64,000 bases of DNA from Heyndrickxia acidicola (GCF_001636425.1 NZ_KV440953.1:2771792-2835791), one strand, 5' to 3'. Positions 46,914-56,538 are shown, counted from the first letter of the stretch. Numbers and translations are program-made. The notes: generated by a model not told the origin, from the sequence alone.

Positions 46914-47789
46914 TTATCGGTGAGAAGTTTTCTTTAGTGCCGATGACTGGCAGGAACGGGTATTTTTACTTAACAGTGCATTGATTTCACCACCGACTAT
47001 AATGATGGCACCACTGAAATACAGCCAAAGCATAAGAATAATGATTCCCGTTATACTGCCATAGGTGGCGGAATAATTACTAAAGTTATTAACATAGAAA
47101 GAAAATCCCAGGGAAACAATGATCCATCCTACTGCAGCAATAATGGCACCTGGAATAACAGTCCGGCACTTCATCTTAATATTAGGAGCAAAATAATAGA
47201 GGCCTGTAAAAACAGCAAACAAAACAACGGGAGATAGTACCCAGCGCAACCCATTCCAAACAGTTAAAAACGCATTGGATAATCCAAACATGCTGAAAAT
47301 ATACATCCCTATTTGTTTACCAAATACAGGAAGACCCAAGGCAACGATAAACACAATAATCATTCCAAGAGTTAATATAATCGAAGTGCCTCTTACCACT
47401 ATAAATGATCGGGTCTCATCCACTTCATAAGCACGATTTAATGCCTTAATAACAGCAATAATTCCATTAGATGCCGACCAGATAGATGCTATAATTCCAA
47501 TCGAAATCAGACCGCCCTGGCGCTGGCTTAATATTTGTTTTAGATTCGTTTCTATCAATTGCAATGTATCCCCCGGAGCAAAATCCTTCACCGTATTCAG
47601 CAATTGTTCGGTCGAAATAGGAAGATATGCCAGTAAAGCAACCATAAATATCAAAGCTGGAAAAAGGGATAATAAGAAAAAGTAGGCAAGCGTTGCAGAA
47701 AGACTGCTGACATCATTATACGAAATTCTTTCATAAAGCTTTTTTAAAAAGGACCCTCCCTTTCGAATCTTCATACGGGTTTTTCCCAT
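46914..47789 (-). CDS. yfkH: YihY/BrkB-family membrane protein (YfkH)
   Basis: A 291-residue integral membrane protein with six helices. The YihY signature is seen in YNDVSSLSATLAYFFLLSLFPALI near the N-terminus and AIIIVGGEINALL at the C-terminus. It was once called ribonuclease BN in error; the function is unknown. The ATG at 47789 follows GAGGTG. Its neighbours match the B. subtilis yfkH region. Confidence 0.88.
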   Translation of the reverse strand: MGKTRMKIRKGGSFLKKLYERISYNDVSSLSATLAYFFLLSLFPALIFMVALLAYLPISTEQLLNTVKDFAPGDTLQLIETNLKQILSQRQGGLISIGIIASIWSASNGIIAVIKALNRAYEVDETRSFIVVRGTSIILTLGMIIVFIVALGLPVFGKQIGMYIFSMFGLSNAFLTVWNGLRWVLSPVVLFAVFTGLYYFAPNIKMKCRTVIPGAIIAAVGWIIVSLGFSFYVNNFSNYSATYGSITGIIILMLWLYFSGAIIIVGGEINALLSKNTRSCQSSALKKTSHR

Positions 47790-47985
47790 TCTCTTCACCT
47801 CAGATAAAAACCAATTTAGTAGCGAACGGTTCTGTAACCATATAATTCCCTTACAGCCTGCTATAAAACCTTTGATTTTTAAATCATCCTTCTTTATATC
47901 TTCTCTTCTTTTATTTCGTTATAATGAGGAATGAAATGAATTTATAAAACAGTTAAGCGCTATTACCCCCGAAAGGATGAGACAA

Positions 47986-48207
47986 TTGGAACTAAACGTT
48001 AAATCACCTGAAAATATTGAATATATGATTGAACAGATTACAACGAAATTAAAAATGGTAAACGTAGGTGCTTTAGATCCTTCCCATTTCGATTTGGATA
48101 AATACGAGGACATTCGTGAAGTATACGAAATGGTGATGAAGAAAAATACATTTAGCCCAAATGAAATGCAAGCGATCGTTGAAGAGCTTGGCACTCTAAG
48201 AAAATAG
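47986..48207 (+). CDS. yfkK: DUF1128 protein YfkK
   Basis: A 73-residue acidic protein (MELNVKSPENIEYMIEQITTK...). The DUF1128 pattern NIEYMIEQI and EDIREVYEMVMKK is complete. The TTG at 47986 has AAAGG 9 nt upstream; the ATG three codons earlier abuts that site. Function unknown. It is conserved beside yfkH in Bacillus. Confidence 0.85.
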   Translation: MELNVKSPENIEYMIEQITTKLKMVNVGALDPSHFDLDKYEDIREVYEMVMKKNTFSPNEMQAIVEELGTLRK

Positions 48208-48245
48208 GACAATCTGGTATTCAGAAAAATTTTACAAACCCAAAA

Positions 48246-48290
48246 GCCGCATCTCTGTTTATCTTCTGCGAAGAGAGATGCGGCTTTTTT
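48246..48290. terminator. bidirectional terminator of yfkK and the aminopeptidase gene
   Basis: GCCGCATCTCT (48246-48256) and AGAGATGCGGC (48274-48284) pair; TTTTTT follows on the plus strand. Confidence 0.88.
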
Positions 48291-48299
48291 CGATTGAAC

Positions 48300-49049
48300 C
48301 TAATTTTGATCAGTAATAATGACAATTCCGTCCTTTGTCACTGCTACTGTATGTTCATATTGTGCAGACAATGAACCGTCGCGTGTCCGAGCCGTCCAGC
48401 CATTGTTATCCATCTTTGTTTCATAAGTACCGATATTTATCATTGGCTCGATGGTAAATACCATCCCTTCCTTAATCCTCGGTCCCTTATTTGGAAGTCC
48501 GAAATGCGGTACCTCCGGCTTTTCATGGATGGTAGGACCAATCCCGTGACCGATAAAATTACGGACTACCGAATAGCCCTCCCCTTCTGCATAGGATTGG
48601 ATGGCATGGCCAATATCTCCGATACGGTTCCCCACCTTGACTTGTTCAATCCCTTTGTAAAGAGACTCTTTTGTCACTTCAAGAAGTCTCCCGGCCTCCT
48701 TGCTAACTTTGCCAACTGGATAGCTCCAGGCAGAATCGGCAAGAGCCCCATTCAAATTGACAACCATATCAATCGTGACAATGTCACCTTCCTTAAGCGG
48801 CTCTTTTCGAGGAAAACCATGGCAAATCTCGTCGTTCAAGCTGGCGCAGGTCGCATACTCATAGCCTTTATATCCCTTTTGCTCCGGGGTCGCACCATTT
48901 TCTTTTAAAAAACGATCTACAAATTCATCAATTTCCCAGGTTGTCACACCCGGTTTTATCATGGCTGCAATCCTTCTGTGCGTCTCAGCCAGAAGCTCAC
49001 CCGCTTTTTTCATCATATCAATTTCACGCTGTGATTTTAATGTAATCAT
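48300..49049 (-). CDS. mapB: type I methionine aminopeptidase (second copy, MapB/YflG type)
   Basis: A 249-residue cytoplasmic metalloprotease. The five metal ligands are visible: D in IDMVV, D in ADSAW, H in GHGIG, E in IEPM and E in QYEHT. It removes the initiator methionine from proteins. B. subtilis has the essential-type Map near the ribosomal-protein genes and a second one, YflG/MapB, in the yfk-yfl region, so this copy is the latter. The ATG at 49049 follows AAAGGAAG; the 22-residue upstream extension lacks a site. Confidence 0.9.
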   Translation of the reverse strand: MITLKSQREIDMMKKAGELLAETHRRIAAMIKPGVTTWEIDEFVDRFLKENGATPEQKGYKGYEYATCASLNDEICHGFPRKEPLKEGDIVTIDMVVNLNGALADSAWSYPVGKVSKEAGRLLEVTKESLYKGIEQVKVGNRIGDIGHAIQSYAEGEGYSVVRNFIGHGIGPTIHEKPEVPHFGLPNKGPRIKEGMVFTIEPMINIGTYETKMDNNGWTARTRDGSLSAQYEHTVAVTKDGIVIITDQN

Positions 49050-49426
49050 ATCGATCTTCCTTTCACATCTAACGTATCTATATGTATGGTTCATTAACGT
49101 ATTCTGTGAATGCATACCCCTTTTATCATATCTTTATTTTTAAAACTTAGCAAAAGACACGATGGATTAGCCTTCCCCTGCCTTTTTCAAAAATAGGACT
49201 TCTTTTACAGCATCCTTGCCTGTTGATTACGGTTTTAGGTACTCACTCAAAATCAAGCTAATTAAAAACGTTAAAAATAGATTATACTCAGCATACATAT
49301 ATTGCAAGTCCTATCTTTTTCGTCCATTAAGGTACGTTTTTAATAGACGCAAAATGTCAATCATGATAAGTAAGTGTCTTAAGATCTTCTTATACCACCC
49401 TAAGAGATCGAAATGTAAAGGCGGAC
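49050..49426. other. 377-bp divergent promoter region
   Basis: CTAATTAAAAACGT (49258-49271) and ACGTTTTTAATAG (49333-49345) form a spaced inverted repeat. TATACT at 49285 is a possible -10 element for the glycosyltransferase gene. No ORF with a ribosome binding site is seen. Confidence 0.4.
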
Positions 49427-50551
49427 GTGATTAGGATGATACCATTTCAACATTTCAAACAAAGAAGGCTCCACAAAAATCATTTGAATATACCCTTCAA
49501 TTCCAAAGGCTATTATATTGCTGGAAAGCCCACACAGCATAGCGCCAACAATTTCAAGGTTACGGTTATTACGCCTGTTTATAACGCCGAAAAAACCTTA
49601 AGGAAAACGTTGGATTCCGTTATCCGGCAGACAATTGGACGTTCAAATATCGAGTATGTATTAGTCGATGATGGATCGACCGATTCATCACGGGACATCC
49701 TTTTGGAATACTCCTCTAAGTTTGATTGTATTCAAGCTGTTTTTTTGAAGAAAAACACAGGTACACCAGGGCATCCTCGTAACATCGGGATCCAGCTTTC
49801 AACAGGAAAATATTTAACCTTTCTTGATGCAGATGATTGGCTTGAAGAAAACGGCCTTGAGATTCTCTATGCCGTTCTGGAAAAAACGGGGGATGATTAT
49901 GCAGTGGGAAAAACTGTCCAGGTGCAATCAACTGGAACAAAAGTGGTGGGGGAGCATGAATCCTGTATGGAAAGAAGGAGTATATGCCCTTTTTCCATCC
50001 CTCATATTTTTCATCACTTAGGTCCAAGGGCAAGAATGATAAAGGCAAGTGTAATCAAGGAAAATGACATACTCTTCCCCGAAATGAAATTTGCAGAGGA
50101 TAAACAGTTTTTTATAGATGTTTTATTGCATTCCAGGAAAATCTCGACTACTCAGAGTACCATCTATTATTTAAATCGGATGGAAAACCAAGAAACCCGG
50201 TTAACCAATCAAACGAACATTCTTGAGAAGGCAAACTGCAACCTAAAAGTAATACGATATATTATTGAGAAGAACCTGGAAACCGAGAAAGAAAAAATGA
50301 TCTTGAACCGTTTATATGAATTCGATTCGATCAGCAGATTTTTTTCCACCCCTCACTTTTATAAAACAAGACTTAAATTCCTTTATTATCTTAAATTCAA
50401 GCAAGTCCTAAAAACAACGAAACGCCTGCGCTATGATTTCTCGCAGCAATTCTTTGAGCCTATTCATTTGGGTGTCTATATGCTATTTATTAAAAGGAAC
50501 TATAGAGATTTGGAAAAACTGTTGGAATGGAATAATAAAGAGAAAGTGTAA
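49427..50551 (+). CDS. family 2 glycosyltransferase
   Basis: A 374-residue GT2 (GT-A fold). The nucleotide-sugar core is clear: VTVITPVYNAEKTL, LVDDGSTD and the DXD motif FLDADDW, then EDKQFFID as the base. A basic N-terminal extension (about 40 residues) precedes the domain, and a helical C-terminal part follows. The layout resembles wall teichoic acid glycosyltransferases of the TarS/EpsE group, but the acceptor is unknown. GTG start with AAAGG upstream; ATG at 49436 is an alternative. The next gene begins 3 nt after its stop. Confidence 0.85.
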   Translation: MIRMIPFQHFKQRRLHKNHLNIPFNSKGYYIAGKPTQHSANNFKVTVITPVYNAEKTLRKTLDSVIRQTIGRSNIEYVLVDDGSTDSSRDILLEYSSKFDCIQAVFLKKNTGTPGHPRNIGIQLSTGKYLTFLDADDWLEENGLEILYAVLEKTGDDYAVGKTVQVQSTGTKVVGEHESCMERRSICPFSIPHIFHHLGPRARMIKASVIKENDILFPEMKFAEDKQFFIDVLLHSRKISTTQSTIYYLNRMENQETRLTNQTNILEKANCNLKVIRYIIEKNLETEKEKMILNRLYEFDSISRFFSTPHFYKTRLKFLYYLKFKQVLKTTKRLRYDFSQQFFEPIHLGVYMLFIKRNYRDLEKLLEWNNKEKV

Positions 50552-50554
50552 AAT

Positions 50555-50998
50555 GTGGTTATTAAGGATGACTTGCCTTATTTAGCCGTTCCTTTCATCA
50601 AAGAAGGGTATATCCCCATTCCCTTGCACGCAATCTTTATCGATCATGAGATCTATCGTCAAAGATACTGCCTTCGCTTCAAGGTATATGGAATCGATGC
50701 AGAGTATATCACAGACATGCTGTTAAGAAGCTCGAAGGATGCTCTTCTTGAATATTCACTCCCTGTTTTTATTGATAAGTATGGCGATGGCAGGCTAGAG
50801 ATAGAGCTGGAACTTTTAAAGAGTCTTCCACTCTCGAACTATTCCTTATTCTTAAGGTATAGGACTTATCGTAAAATAAATATCAGGATGCTGAGCGGCA
50901 GCCCTCTTATTTATCCTTATCAAAGCAGAGACATCCAGTTTTATACAACAAGCTATTCCAATCTGGGCATTCAATTAAAGGCAATAGAATCAGTCTGA
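50555..50998 (+). CDS. hypothetical partner of the glycosyltransferase, 147 aa
   Basis: A GTG-started protein immediately after the GT2 gene. It is beta-rich (IFIDHEIYRQRYCLRFKVYGID, DGRLEIELELLKSLPLSNYSLFLRYR), with no signal or membrane segment. Some teichoic acid glycosyltransferases carry such beta-sandwich or immunoglobulin-like domains at their C-terminus, so this may be a split-off accessory domain. The family is not recognised. Shared terminator. Confidence 0.65.
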   Translation: MVIKDDLPYLAVPFIKEGYIPIPLHAIFIDHEIYRQRYCLRFKVYGIDAEYITDMLLRSSKDALLEYSLPVFIDKYGDGRLEIELELLKSLPLSNYSLFLRYRTYRKINIRMLSGSPLIYPYQSRDIQFYTTSYSNLGIQLKAIESV

Positions 50999-51010
50999 AA
51001 TCAATAAATA

Positions 51011-51044
51011 AAATCCCCCTGCTGTTTAACAGAAGGGGGATTTT
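51011..51044. terminator. bidirectional terminator
   Basis: AAATCCCCCT and AGGGGGATTTT pair with an inner GCTGTTTAACAG stem, between convergent genes. Confidence 0.88.
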
Positions 51045-51053
51045 GTTATCATT

Positions 51054-52196
51054 CTATACGAAATTTTTTGTAGAGCTATTTCGGCTGAATTTAAAGACAG
51101 CAATTAAGAAAAACACAGCTGCAAAAGCCAGCAGAATTAAGAAGTTCAAATAAACCGATTGCAGCAGATCACCATTTTGTAGTTTAGTAATGGTTTCTAA
51201 TACCCAGTGCTGAGGAAGAAAGTCAGCAATTCTTTGCAAAGCCTTTGGCATGATGTCTACAGGGAAAAAACAGCCGGATATTAAACAGGTCGGTACGATA
51301 AATAAGTTTTGCAATGCGCTTGAAGCAGAGGTGCTTCCAGCAAAAGCAATGGTTACTTGTGCAAACCCGATTGCCACTAATGAGAATACCAAAAGAATAA
51401 TCAGCATTTCCCAGGAAGGCATGTTTAAATGAATATGGACGATATTCATAATGACAAGAGTCAGCACAATCTGGACAACCATTACAATAAGATTAACAAG
51501 TATATTGGCTATAACATATTTTCTCGCATTAATGGGAGTCGAAAGCAGCCTATAGTAGGTTCTGTTTTCTTTCTCCTTTAAAATAATTTCCGAAAGACTC
51601 CCTGCACTGATCAGCATGATCATAATGAGATAGCCGATGGTTTGGCTCGTCATGCCTTTTTCTTTTGAAGTATCCTCAAGTGTAGATGCTTTCACCTTTA
51701 CATTGGGTTTTTGGTAATCTGCATATATTTTATTAAACGTTTGGGCATTTCCCTTTGAAATACGGCTGATGGCTGCAATATTATTAATGTAATGATAGAG
51801 ATAGCTCTTTACATACTCTGTAACCTGCGCTCCTTTTATCGATATCAGCTCGATATGGCCCGGCTGCCCCTGCTGGATGCTTTTCTCATATCCCTGGCCC
51901 AATGTGATAACACAATCTGCCTTTCCACTCGATAGCTGTCCGTTTATCTGGGATTCAGCCAGCTTTTGAACCTTCACATTTTCCATTCCTTTAAGATATT
52001 GTACTGTATCATTAGCAAGCCCTGTATTTTCTTCCTGGACAACCCCAATTTTCAATATGGTTGAATTCACGCCCCCATTAGAAAGGAAGGCAATGAATAA
52101 ACCGATTAAAGGTGTAAGGATAAACAGTACAACACTTCTTTTACTTTTCAACATGGTTCTTAACGTGTTTTGAACAAGCCATAGAATATCTTTCAT
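51054..52196 (-). CDS. ABC-2 type permease, LnrN-like
   Basis: A 380-residue ABC-2 permease. One helix near the N-terminus, an extracytoplasmic domain of about 150 residues, then five helices. The genes for ATPase, this permease and the next form the order of the linearmycin-resistance exporter LnrLMN of B. subtilis; the partner is the gene directly upstream, which ends at its start. It probably exports or displaces membrane-active lipid-like antibiotics, though the substrate is inferred only from gene order. Confidence 0.78.
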   Translation of the reverse strand: MKDILWLVQNTLRTMLKSKRSVVLFILTPLIGLFIAFLSNGGVNSTILKIGVVQEENTGLANDTVQYLKGMENVKVQKLAESQINGQLSSGKADCVITLGQGYEKSIQQGQPGHIELISIKGAQVTEYVKSYLYHYINNIAAISRISKGNAQTFNKIYADYQKPNVKVKASTLEDTSKEKGMTSQTIGYLIMIMLISAGSLSEIILKEKENRTYYRLLSTPINARKYVIANILVNLIVMVVQIVLTLVIMNIVHIHLNMPSWEMLIILLVFSLVAIGFAQVTIAFAGSTSASSALQNLFIVPTCLISGCFFPVDIMPKALQRIADFLPQHWVLETITKLQNGDLLQSVYLNFLILLAFAAVFFLIAVFKFSRNSSTKNFV

Positions 52197-53306
52197 TTAC
52201 AGCCCTTCCTTTCTCCTGAATGAAATGACGGCTATTAAAAGCATAATGAAGGCAATCCCTAAATTCATGCCAATGACCGGAAGAGCTGCTGCCAGGTCGT
52301 TGGAATAGATTATCTTGTTTATCGCTTGATTCGCCCAGGTTAATGGGGATAAACTCGGAATGAAGCCGGACACCTGAAAGTAAGCACCGCCGAAAAAGGA
52401 AGCTACCTGTACAGCTACCATAATAATGGTCCTGGCTGACTGTCCTGTTTTTGTCAAATAACTCACTCCAAGCCCAAAACTGATTGCCAATAGACTTTCC
52501 GTAACAAGTATTAGAAATATAATTCCTAAATGGCTGCCCCAGTAGGCTTTAAATACATACTTGCTAAAAAGAACAACCAACATCAGGCAGATAGCATTGA
52601 ATATTACGCTGCCAAGTATTTTCCCCGCAAAGATTTCTCCCTTTCTGATAGGAGAGGCCAGCAGACGATCTGCTGTATTGCGTGTTCTTTCTCCTCTAAT
52701 TAAGCTGGTTCCTCCAATAGCTCCATAAAGAGCAATCATGGTGGTCATCGCAATGGCGTAGTAATCCATCGCACCAGGCTGTTTTGCAGAGTGAAGAGAA
52801 ACGGACTTTATATAATCATTTTTTCCTGTTTCCGCCAGAACTTGACTTACTTGATCGGGTTTTACCTTCGCGACGGCTTCAGCTACATTGTATTTGTCTG
52901 CAAAAGCAGTGACCATCCCCTGGATAATACTTCCTTCAACACTATTCTTCGTGCTTTCATAAACGGAAATGGTGTTATCCTTCAGCACCACATAGCCATC
53001 ATAATTACTTTGCTTTACTTCTTTTTGGCCGTCTATATGTGGTTCAGCTTTTGTAAAATGAATTCCCGCTTTTCTTGCCTGCTCTTCAAAGCTTTTAAAG
53101 CTTTGTGATAACACCTGGCTGGCGTTATCCTGATATAATACCTGAATATTGCTTACCTGAATTTTAGAATCAAACACATTGGAAAGCGCTGTTCCCAATA
53201 CAAACATTAATAATATTGGAAATGCCAACATAAAAGCTAATGCCCTGATGTCACGATAGGTATGCTTCATTTCCTTTAAGGCAATTGTTAAAATACTCAC
53301 CACCAT
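52197..53306 (-). CDS. ABC-2 type permease, LnrM-like
   Basis: A 369-residue ABC-2 permease with the same build as its neighbour: N-terminal helix, large loop, five C-terminal helices (TSLIRGERTRNTADRLLASPIRKGEIFAGK marks the motif before TM3). It starts 36 nt after the ATPase gene and abuts the second permease. GAGG precedes the ATG. Forms a heterodimer with the next protein, by family analogy. Confidence 0.78.
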   Translation of the reverse strand: MVVSILTIALKEMKHTYRDIRALAFMLAFPILLMFVLGTALSNVFDSKIQVSNIQVLYQDNASQVLSQSFKSFEEQARKAGIHFTKAEPHIDGQKEVKQSNYDGYVVLKDNTISVYESTKNSVEGSIIQGMVTAFADKYNVAEAVAKVKPDQVSQVLAETGKNDYIKSVSLHSAKQPGAMDYYAIAMTTMIALYGAIGGTSLIRGERTRNTADRLLASPIRKGEIFAGKILGSVIFNAICLMLVVLFSKYVFKAYWGSHLGIIFLILVTESLLAISFGLGVSYLTKTGQSARTIIMVAVQVASFFGGAYFQVSGFIPSLSPLTWANQAINKIIYSNDLAAALPVIGMNLGIAFIMLLIAVISFRRKEGL

Positions 53307-53342
53307 GAGCCTCCTTTGTTAAACAAATACATACTCTTCATC

Positions 53343-54278
53343 CTAATCACGCAAGTTTCTTCCCGTTAACGTCAGAAATACGGTTTCTAAATTCGGCTCT
53401 TTTTCATCAATTGACCTGATCTCGGTTCCCGTTTGAAGGAGAGAAGCAATGATTTTATTTAAATTATTTACACCCGTGGCAGAATGAATTTTCAACACAT
53501 TATCCTCCACTTGAACAGTTTCTACTCCATGGATCTCTTTTAGCTGTTCTATATTAATAGAATCTGCTGATTTTACCTCTATTGTAATATTCTTGTTTTC
53601 AGTAATAATGGCTTTAAGCTGCTCCTTGGATCCTTCTGCAATAATTTTGCCATGGTCCACAATGGCAATTCGTGAACAAATTTCTTCAACCTCTTCCATG
53701 TAGTGACTGGTATAAATAATGGTACTGCCCATTTCATTCAATTTTTTTACGGACGTTAAAATATAGTTTCTCGATTGAGGATCAATTCCTACAGTCGGCT
53801 CATCCATAATAATCAGCTTGGGACGATGGGCGATCGCACAAGCAATATTCAATCTCCTCTTCATCCCGCCTGAGAATGACTTAGGGAAGCTCTTTGCCTT
53901 ATCACTCAGCCCTACAAATTGCAGTGCCTCTGCTACTCGTTCCTCGAGTACAGCTCCTCTTAGTCCGTATAATCCTGCAAAAAAACGTACGTTTTCATAG
54001 GCTGTAAGGTCTTCATAGATCGCTAAATCCTGCGGAACAATGCCGATATTCATTTTTGCAAACCGCTGATTTTTGGCAATATTTTTACCCAGTATTTTCA
54101 TTTCTCCTTCATTGTTTCTTATAAGCCCCGCTATCATATGAATCGTCGTGCTTTTTCCTGCTCCGTTTGCACCTAAAAAGCCAAAAATTTCTCCTGATTT
54201 CACGTTCAGAGACATATTATCAACAGCGATGAAATCTCCAAACTTCTTGGTCAGGTGATTTAATTCCAATATATTCAT
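53343..54278 (-). CDS. ABC transporter ATP-binding protein, LnrL-like
   Basis: A 311-residue DrrA-type ATPase. Walker A GANGAGKST, signature SFSGGMKRRLNIA and Walker B LIIMDEPTVGID are intact; a C-terminal extension (about residues 220-311) is usual in this group. It is the first gene of the three-gene transporter operon. GGGG ribosome binding site upstream. An upstream hairpin separates it from the kinase gene, so it needs its own promoter. Confidence 0.88.
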   Translation of the reverse strand: MNILELNHLTKKFGDFIAVDNMSLNVKSGEIFGFLGANGAGKSTTIHMIAGLIRNNEGEMKILGKNIAKNQRFAKMNIGIVPQDLAIYEDLTAYENVRFFAGLYGLRGAVLEERVAEALQFVGLSDKAKSFPKSFSGGMKRRLNIACAIAHRPKLIIMDEPTVGIDPQSRNYILTSVKKLNEMGSTIIYTSHYMEEVEEICSRIAIVDHGKIIAEGSKEQLKAIITENKNITIEVKSADSINIEQLKEIHGVETVQVEDNVLKIHSATGVNNLNKIIASLLQTGTEIRSIDEKEPNLETVFLTLTGRNLRD

Positions 54279-54373
54279 CTATTTTCATCCCCTTTGTTTT
54301 ATCATCCTAGGAAATCTGCTAATCTGTCAGTTTTAATCAGCAGCTCCTATTTATATACTTGTTATCTGTATTA

Positions 54374-54416
54374 TAAAAAAAAGAGCGAATCTGCATCAGT
54401 GCATTGATTCACTCTT
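54374..54416 (-). terminator. terminator between the two-component genes and the ABC operon
   Basis: On the minus strand GAGTGAATC and GATTCGCTC pair over a loop of about 14 nt, then TTTTTTTT. It lies 40 nt after the kinase stop codon. Confidence 0.82.
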
Positions 54417-54457
54417 TCTATATGAGAATCTTCATGTTTTCACAGGAAATTCTTCCG

Positions 54458-55561
54458 TTACGGTATTGGCAGCAGCGTCGTGACAGAAAACCCATTGGTG
54501 CCATCAATAATTAGCTTGCCGTTTAACGAAGCAGTCCGTTCTTCCATCCCCATCAAGCCCATGCCTTTTATCACTTTGTCCGTTCCTCTGCCGTTGTCCT
54601 TTACCTCTACTTTGATGGCTTTATTGAGCACTTGGATTTCAACGGCTACAGCATCTGCATCGGAATATTTACTTGAATTTGTTAAGGCTTCCGTTACATT
54701 TTCCTGTATGAGCTTCCATTGAAACGGAGTAACTACATCCAAATTGCCCTTTGTAACTAAGGAGGTGCGCATATGGCTTTGAGAAGAAAATTCATCGAGG
54801 ACCAGCTTAATTCGATGAACACCGATTTGTTCTACAGGCGGCTTCATATTTCTTAAAGTTAGGCGAATTTTCTCGATGCCTTCCTTGGATATATTAATCG
54901 CATTTTGCAATAACTCTTTTGCTTTATCTGCATCACGGTTCAATAATCTCTTGGCTGCTTCCATTTGAATAAGAGCCCCCGTAATGGAATGCCCAATTTT
55001 ATCATGGATCTCTTGGGACAGCCTATTCCTTTCCTCCAGCTTGTATGTATACTCTGATTGTCTCATATAAATGTTTTTTTCAGTTAAGGTGCTTGAAAGC
55101 CTTTGAATACTTTTTCTCATTTCATCCATCTTCTTCTCATGCTCTTCTTCACGCCCTGAATAATAAGCACAGCCGGTAAAGATCGTAAATCCAAAGAATG
55201 AAACCAATGCATAAACCGGCTGTAACTCTTTTCCAATATAAACCATAGGAATGAAGGCAGCCACTAAAAGAAACCATTTACGCTTTGTATAATAATTCAA
55301 GAGTTCATAAAGATTGATGGGGATTAATAGCAGGATGAGCGAATCGATTTTTACAAAAGCATAAATAACGAATAGGACAGTTAATCCCGCTATCAATTCC
55401 TTCATTTTCTTTTCTTTTACCAAATAAAACACCAGGTTAATGCTAAGATAAACAAGCAGAGCAAACACAATCCATGGCTTATGACTGCCGCTTGAATTAA
55501 TGTAACTATAAGCAATAAAGAATATAATAATTAATTTCGTCATCACCATGCCTAAATCCAT
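54458..55561 (-). CDS. sensor histidine kinase, NarL/LnrJ type
   Basis: A 367-residue kinase. Five hydrophobic segments in residues 1-135 sense the signal in the membrane; a coiled coil (135-180) links to the HisKA_3 domain with phospho-acceptor His186 (EIHDKIGHS). The ATPase domain holds the N box (EALTNSSKYSDA) and G box (GRGTDKVIKGMGLMGM). AAGGAG precedes the ATG, 10 nt after the regulator's stop. It should phosphorylate the LuxR-type regulator upstream. In LnrJK of B. subtilis the kinase gene comes first; here it comes second. Confidence 0.88.
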   Translation of the reverse strand: MDLGMVMTKLIIIFFIAYSYINSSGSHKPWIVFALLVYLSINLVFYLVKEKKMKELIAGLTVLFVIYAFVKIDSLILLLIPINLYELLNYYTKRKWFLLVAAFIPMVYIGKELQPVYALVSFFGFTIFTGCAYYSGREEEHEKKMDEMRKSIQRLSSTLTEKNIYMRQSEYTYKLEERNRLSQEIHDKIGHSITGALIQMEAAKRLLNRDADKAKELLQNAINISKEGIEKIRLTLRNMKPPVEQIGVHRIKLVLDEFSSQSHMRTSLVTKGNLDVVTPFQWKLIQENVTEALTNSSKYSDADAVAVEIQVLNKAIKVEVKDNGRGTDKVIKGMGLMGMEERTASLNGKLIIDGTNGFSVTTLLPIP

Positions 55562-55571
55562 ATGGTTCTCC

Positions 55572-56213
55572 TTAACGATCCATTTTGCCAGTTAAATAAT
55601 AAATGGCGATTTGGGTACGATGCTCAAATCCTGTCTTATTCAGAATCGATGTAATATAATTGGCAGCCGTTCCTTCAGAGATAAACAGTTCTCTGGAAAT
55701 TTCCTTATTGGATAAGCCGCGGGCAATTAAAGACATGATGCTTAGCTCCCTCTCCGTGAATCCGCTCGAATCAAACATAGGCCCATTGCCTTTTTGTTCG
55801 GATAAATTAGACTTAATTTTCTCCAGAACTGCATCCTGTATAATACTATTGCCATTATAGACACTTCTGATGGCATCACATATAATCTCCGGTTCAGTAT
55901 TCTTTAATAAATAACCTTTGGCTCCATTTTTAATGGCTTCCAATATGTATTCATCATCATCAAACGTTGTCAGAATGATCGGCTTTGTTAGGGTTTGCTC
56001 TGCTATAAGCCTGGTTGCTTCAACACCGTTCATATTAGGCATGCGTACATCCAAAAGTGCGATATCTACTTTATTACGGGTGCAAAATTCAACCGCTTCA
56101 ATCCCATCATTTGCTACTCCCGCTATTTCAAAGTCATCATAGGTGCTTAAAATGATCTTCATGCCTTCCCGAATAAAGGAATTGTCGTCTGCCACCAGTA
56201 TTTTTATCGCCAT
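55572..56213 (-). CDS. NarL/LuxR-family response regulator
   Basis: A 213-residue regulator. Receiver domain with Asp55 phosphorylation site (LLDVRMP), acidic pair (ADDN) and Lys in KGYLLK; the C-terminal HTH (TERELSIMSLIARGLSNKEISRELFISEGTAANYI) is LuxR type. Likely activates the ABC operon downstream of the kinase gene. The ATG at 56213 is taken although the ribosome binding site is weak. Confidence 0.9.
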   Translation of the reverse strand: MAIKILVADDNSFIREGMKIILSTYDDFEIAGVANDGIEAVEFCTRNKVDIALLDVRMPNMNGVEATRLIAEQTLTKPIILTTFDDDEYILEAIKNGAKGYLLKNTEPEIICDAIRSVYNGNSIIQDAVLEKIKSNLSEQKGNGPMFDSSGFTERELSIMSLIARGLSNKEISRELFISEGTAANYITSILNKTGFEHRTQIAIYYLTGKMDR

Positions 56214-56341
56214 TCGCACGCAGTGAGGACTTTATCCACTCTGCATTCACATCCTTCACTCTTTTCTTTCATCATATACGACTTGGACTCTGTCCCTCAA
56301 TATCTATCAAAAGATTTTGCACAAGAAATTTAGGCAAAACA

Positions 56342-56496
56342 AGAAAAGCGCATGCGCCTTGCTCATCGGCGTACGGATTCCGAAGTCTTCGACTGAGATA
56401 AAGGAAACACAGCGAGGTCTTTCACGAGCTGATGTTGACTTATCACAGGGAGAAGACGGAGAAATCTGCTAGCCGATAGGCGTTGGAGCTAGACAA
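56342..56496. repeat. ~155-bp repeat (AAGCGC...GCTAGACA family), full copy
   Basis: Begins GAAAAGCGCATGCGCCTTG and ends GATAGGCGTTGGAGCTAGACA, with the shared body GTCTTCGACTGAGATAAAGG and AGCTGATGTTGACTTATC. Outer segments (AGCGCC..CATCGGC and GCCGATAGGCGT) can pair. Nearly identical copies lie at 62436 and 62591. The rest of 56214-56599 holds the yfkM terminator and nothing else evident. Confidence 0.85.
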
Positions 56497-56538
56497 AAAA
56501 ACATCCAAGAGCTTAGCATTTATAATGTAAAAAGCAAC

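Noticed and set aside
46914-47789. Ribonuclease BN
   Set aside because: The YihY/BrkB family carried this name by mistake; the protein is a polytopic membrane protein without RNase motifs.
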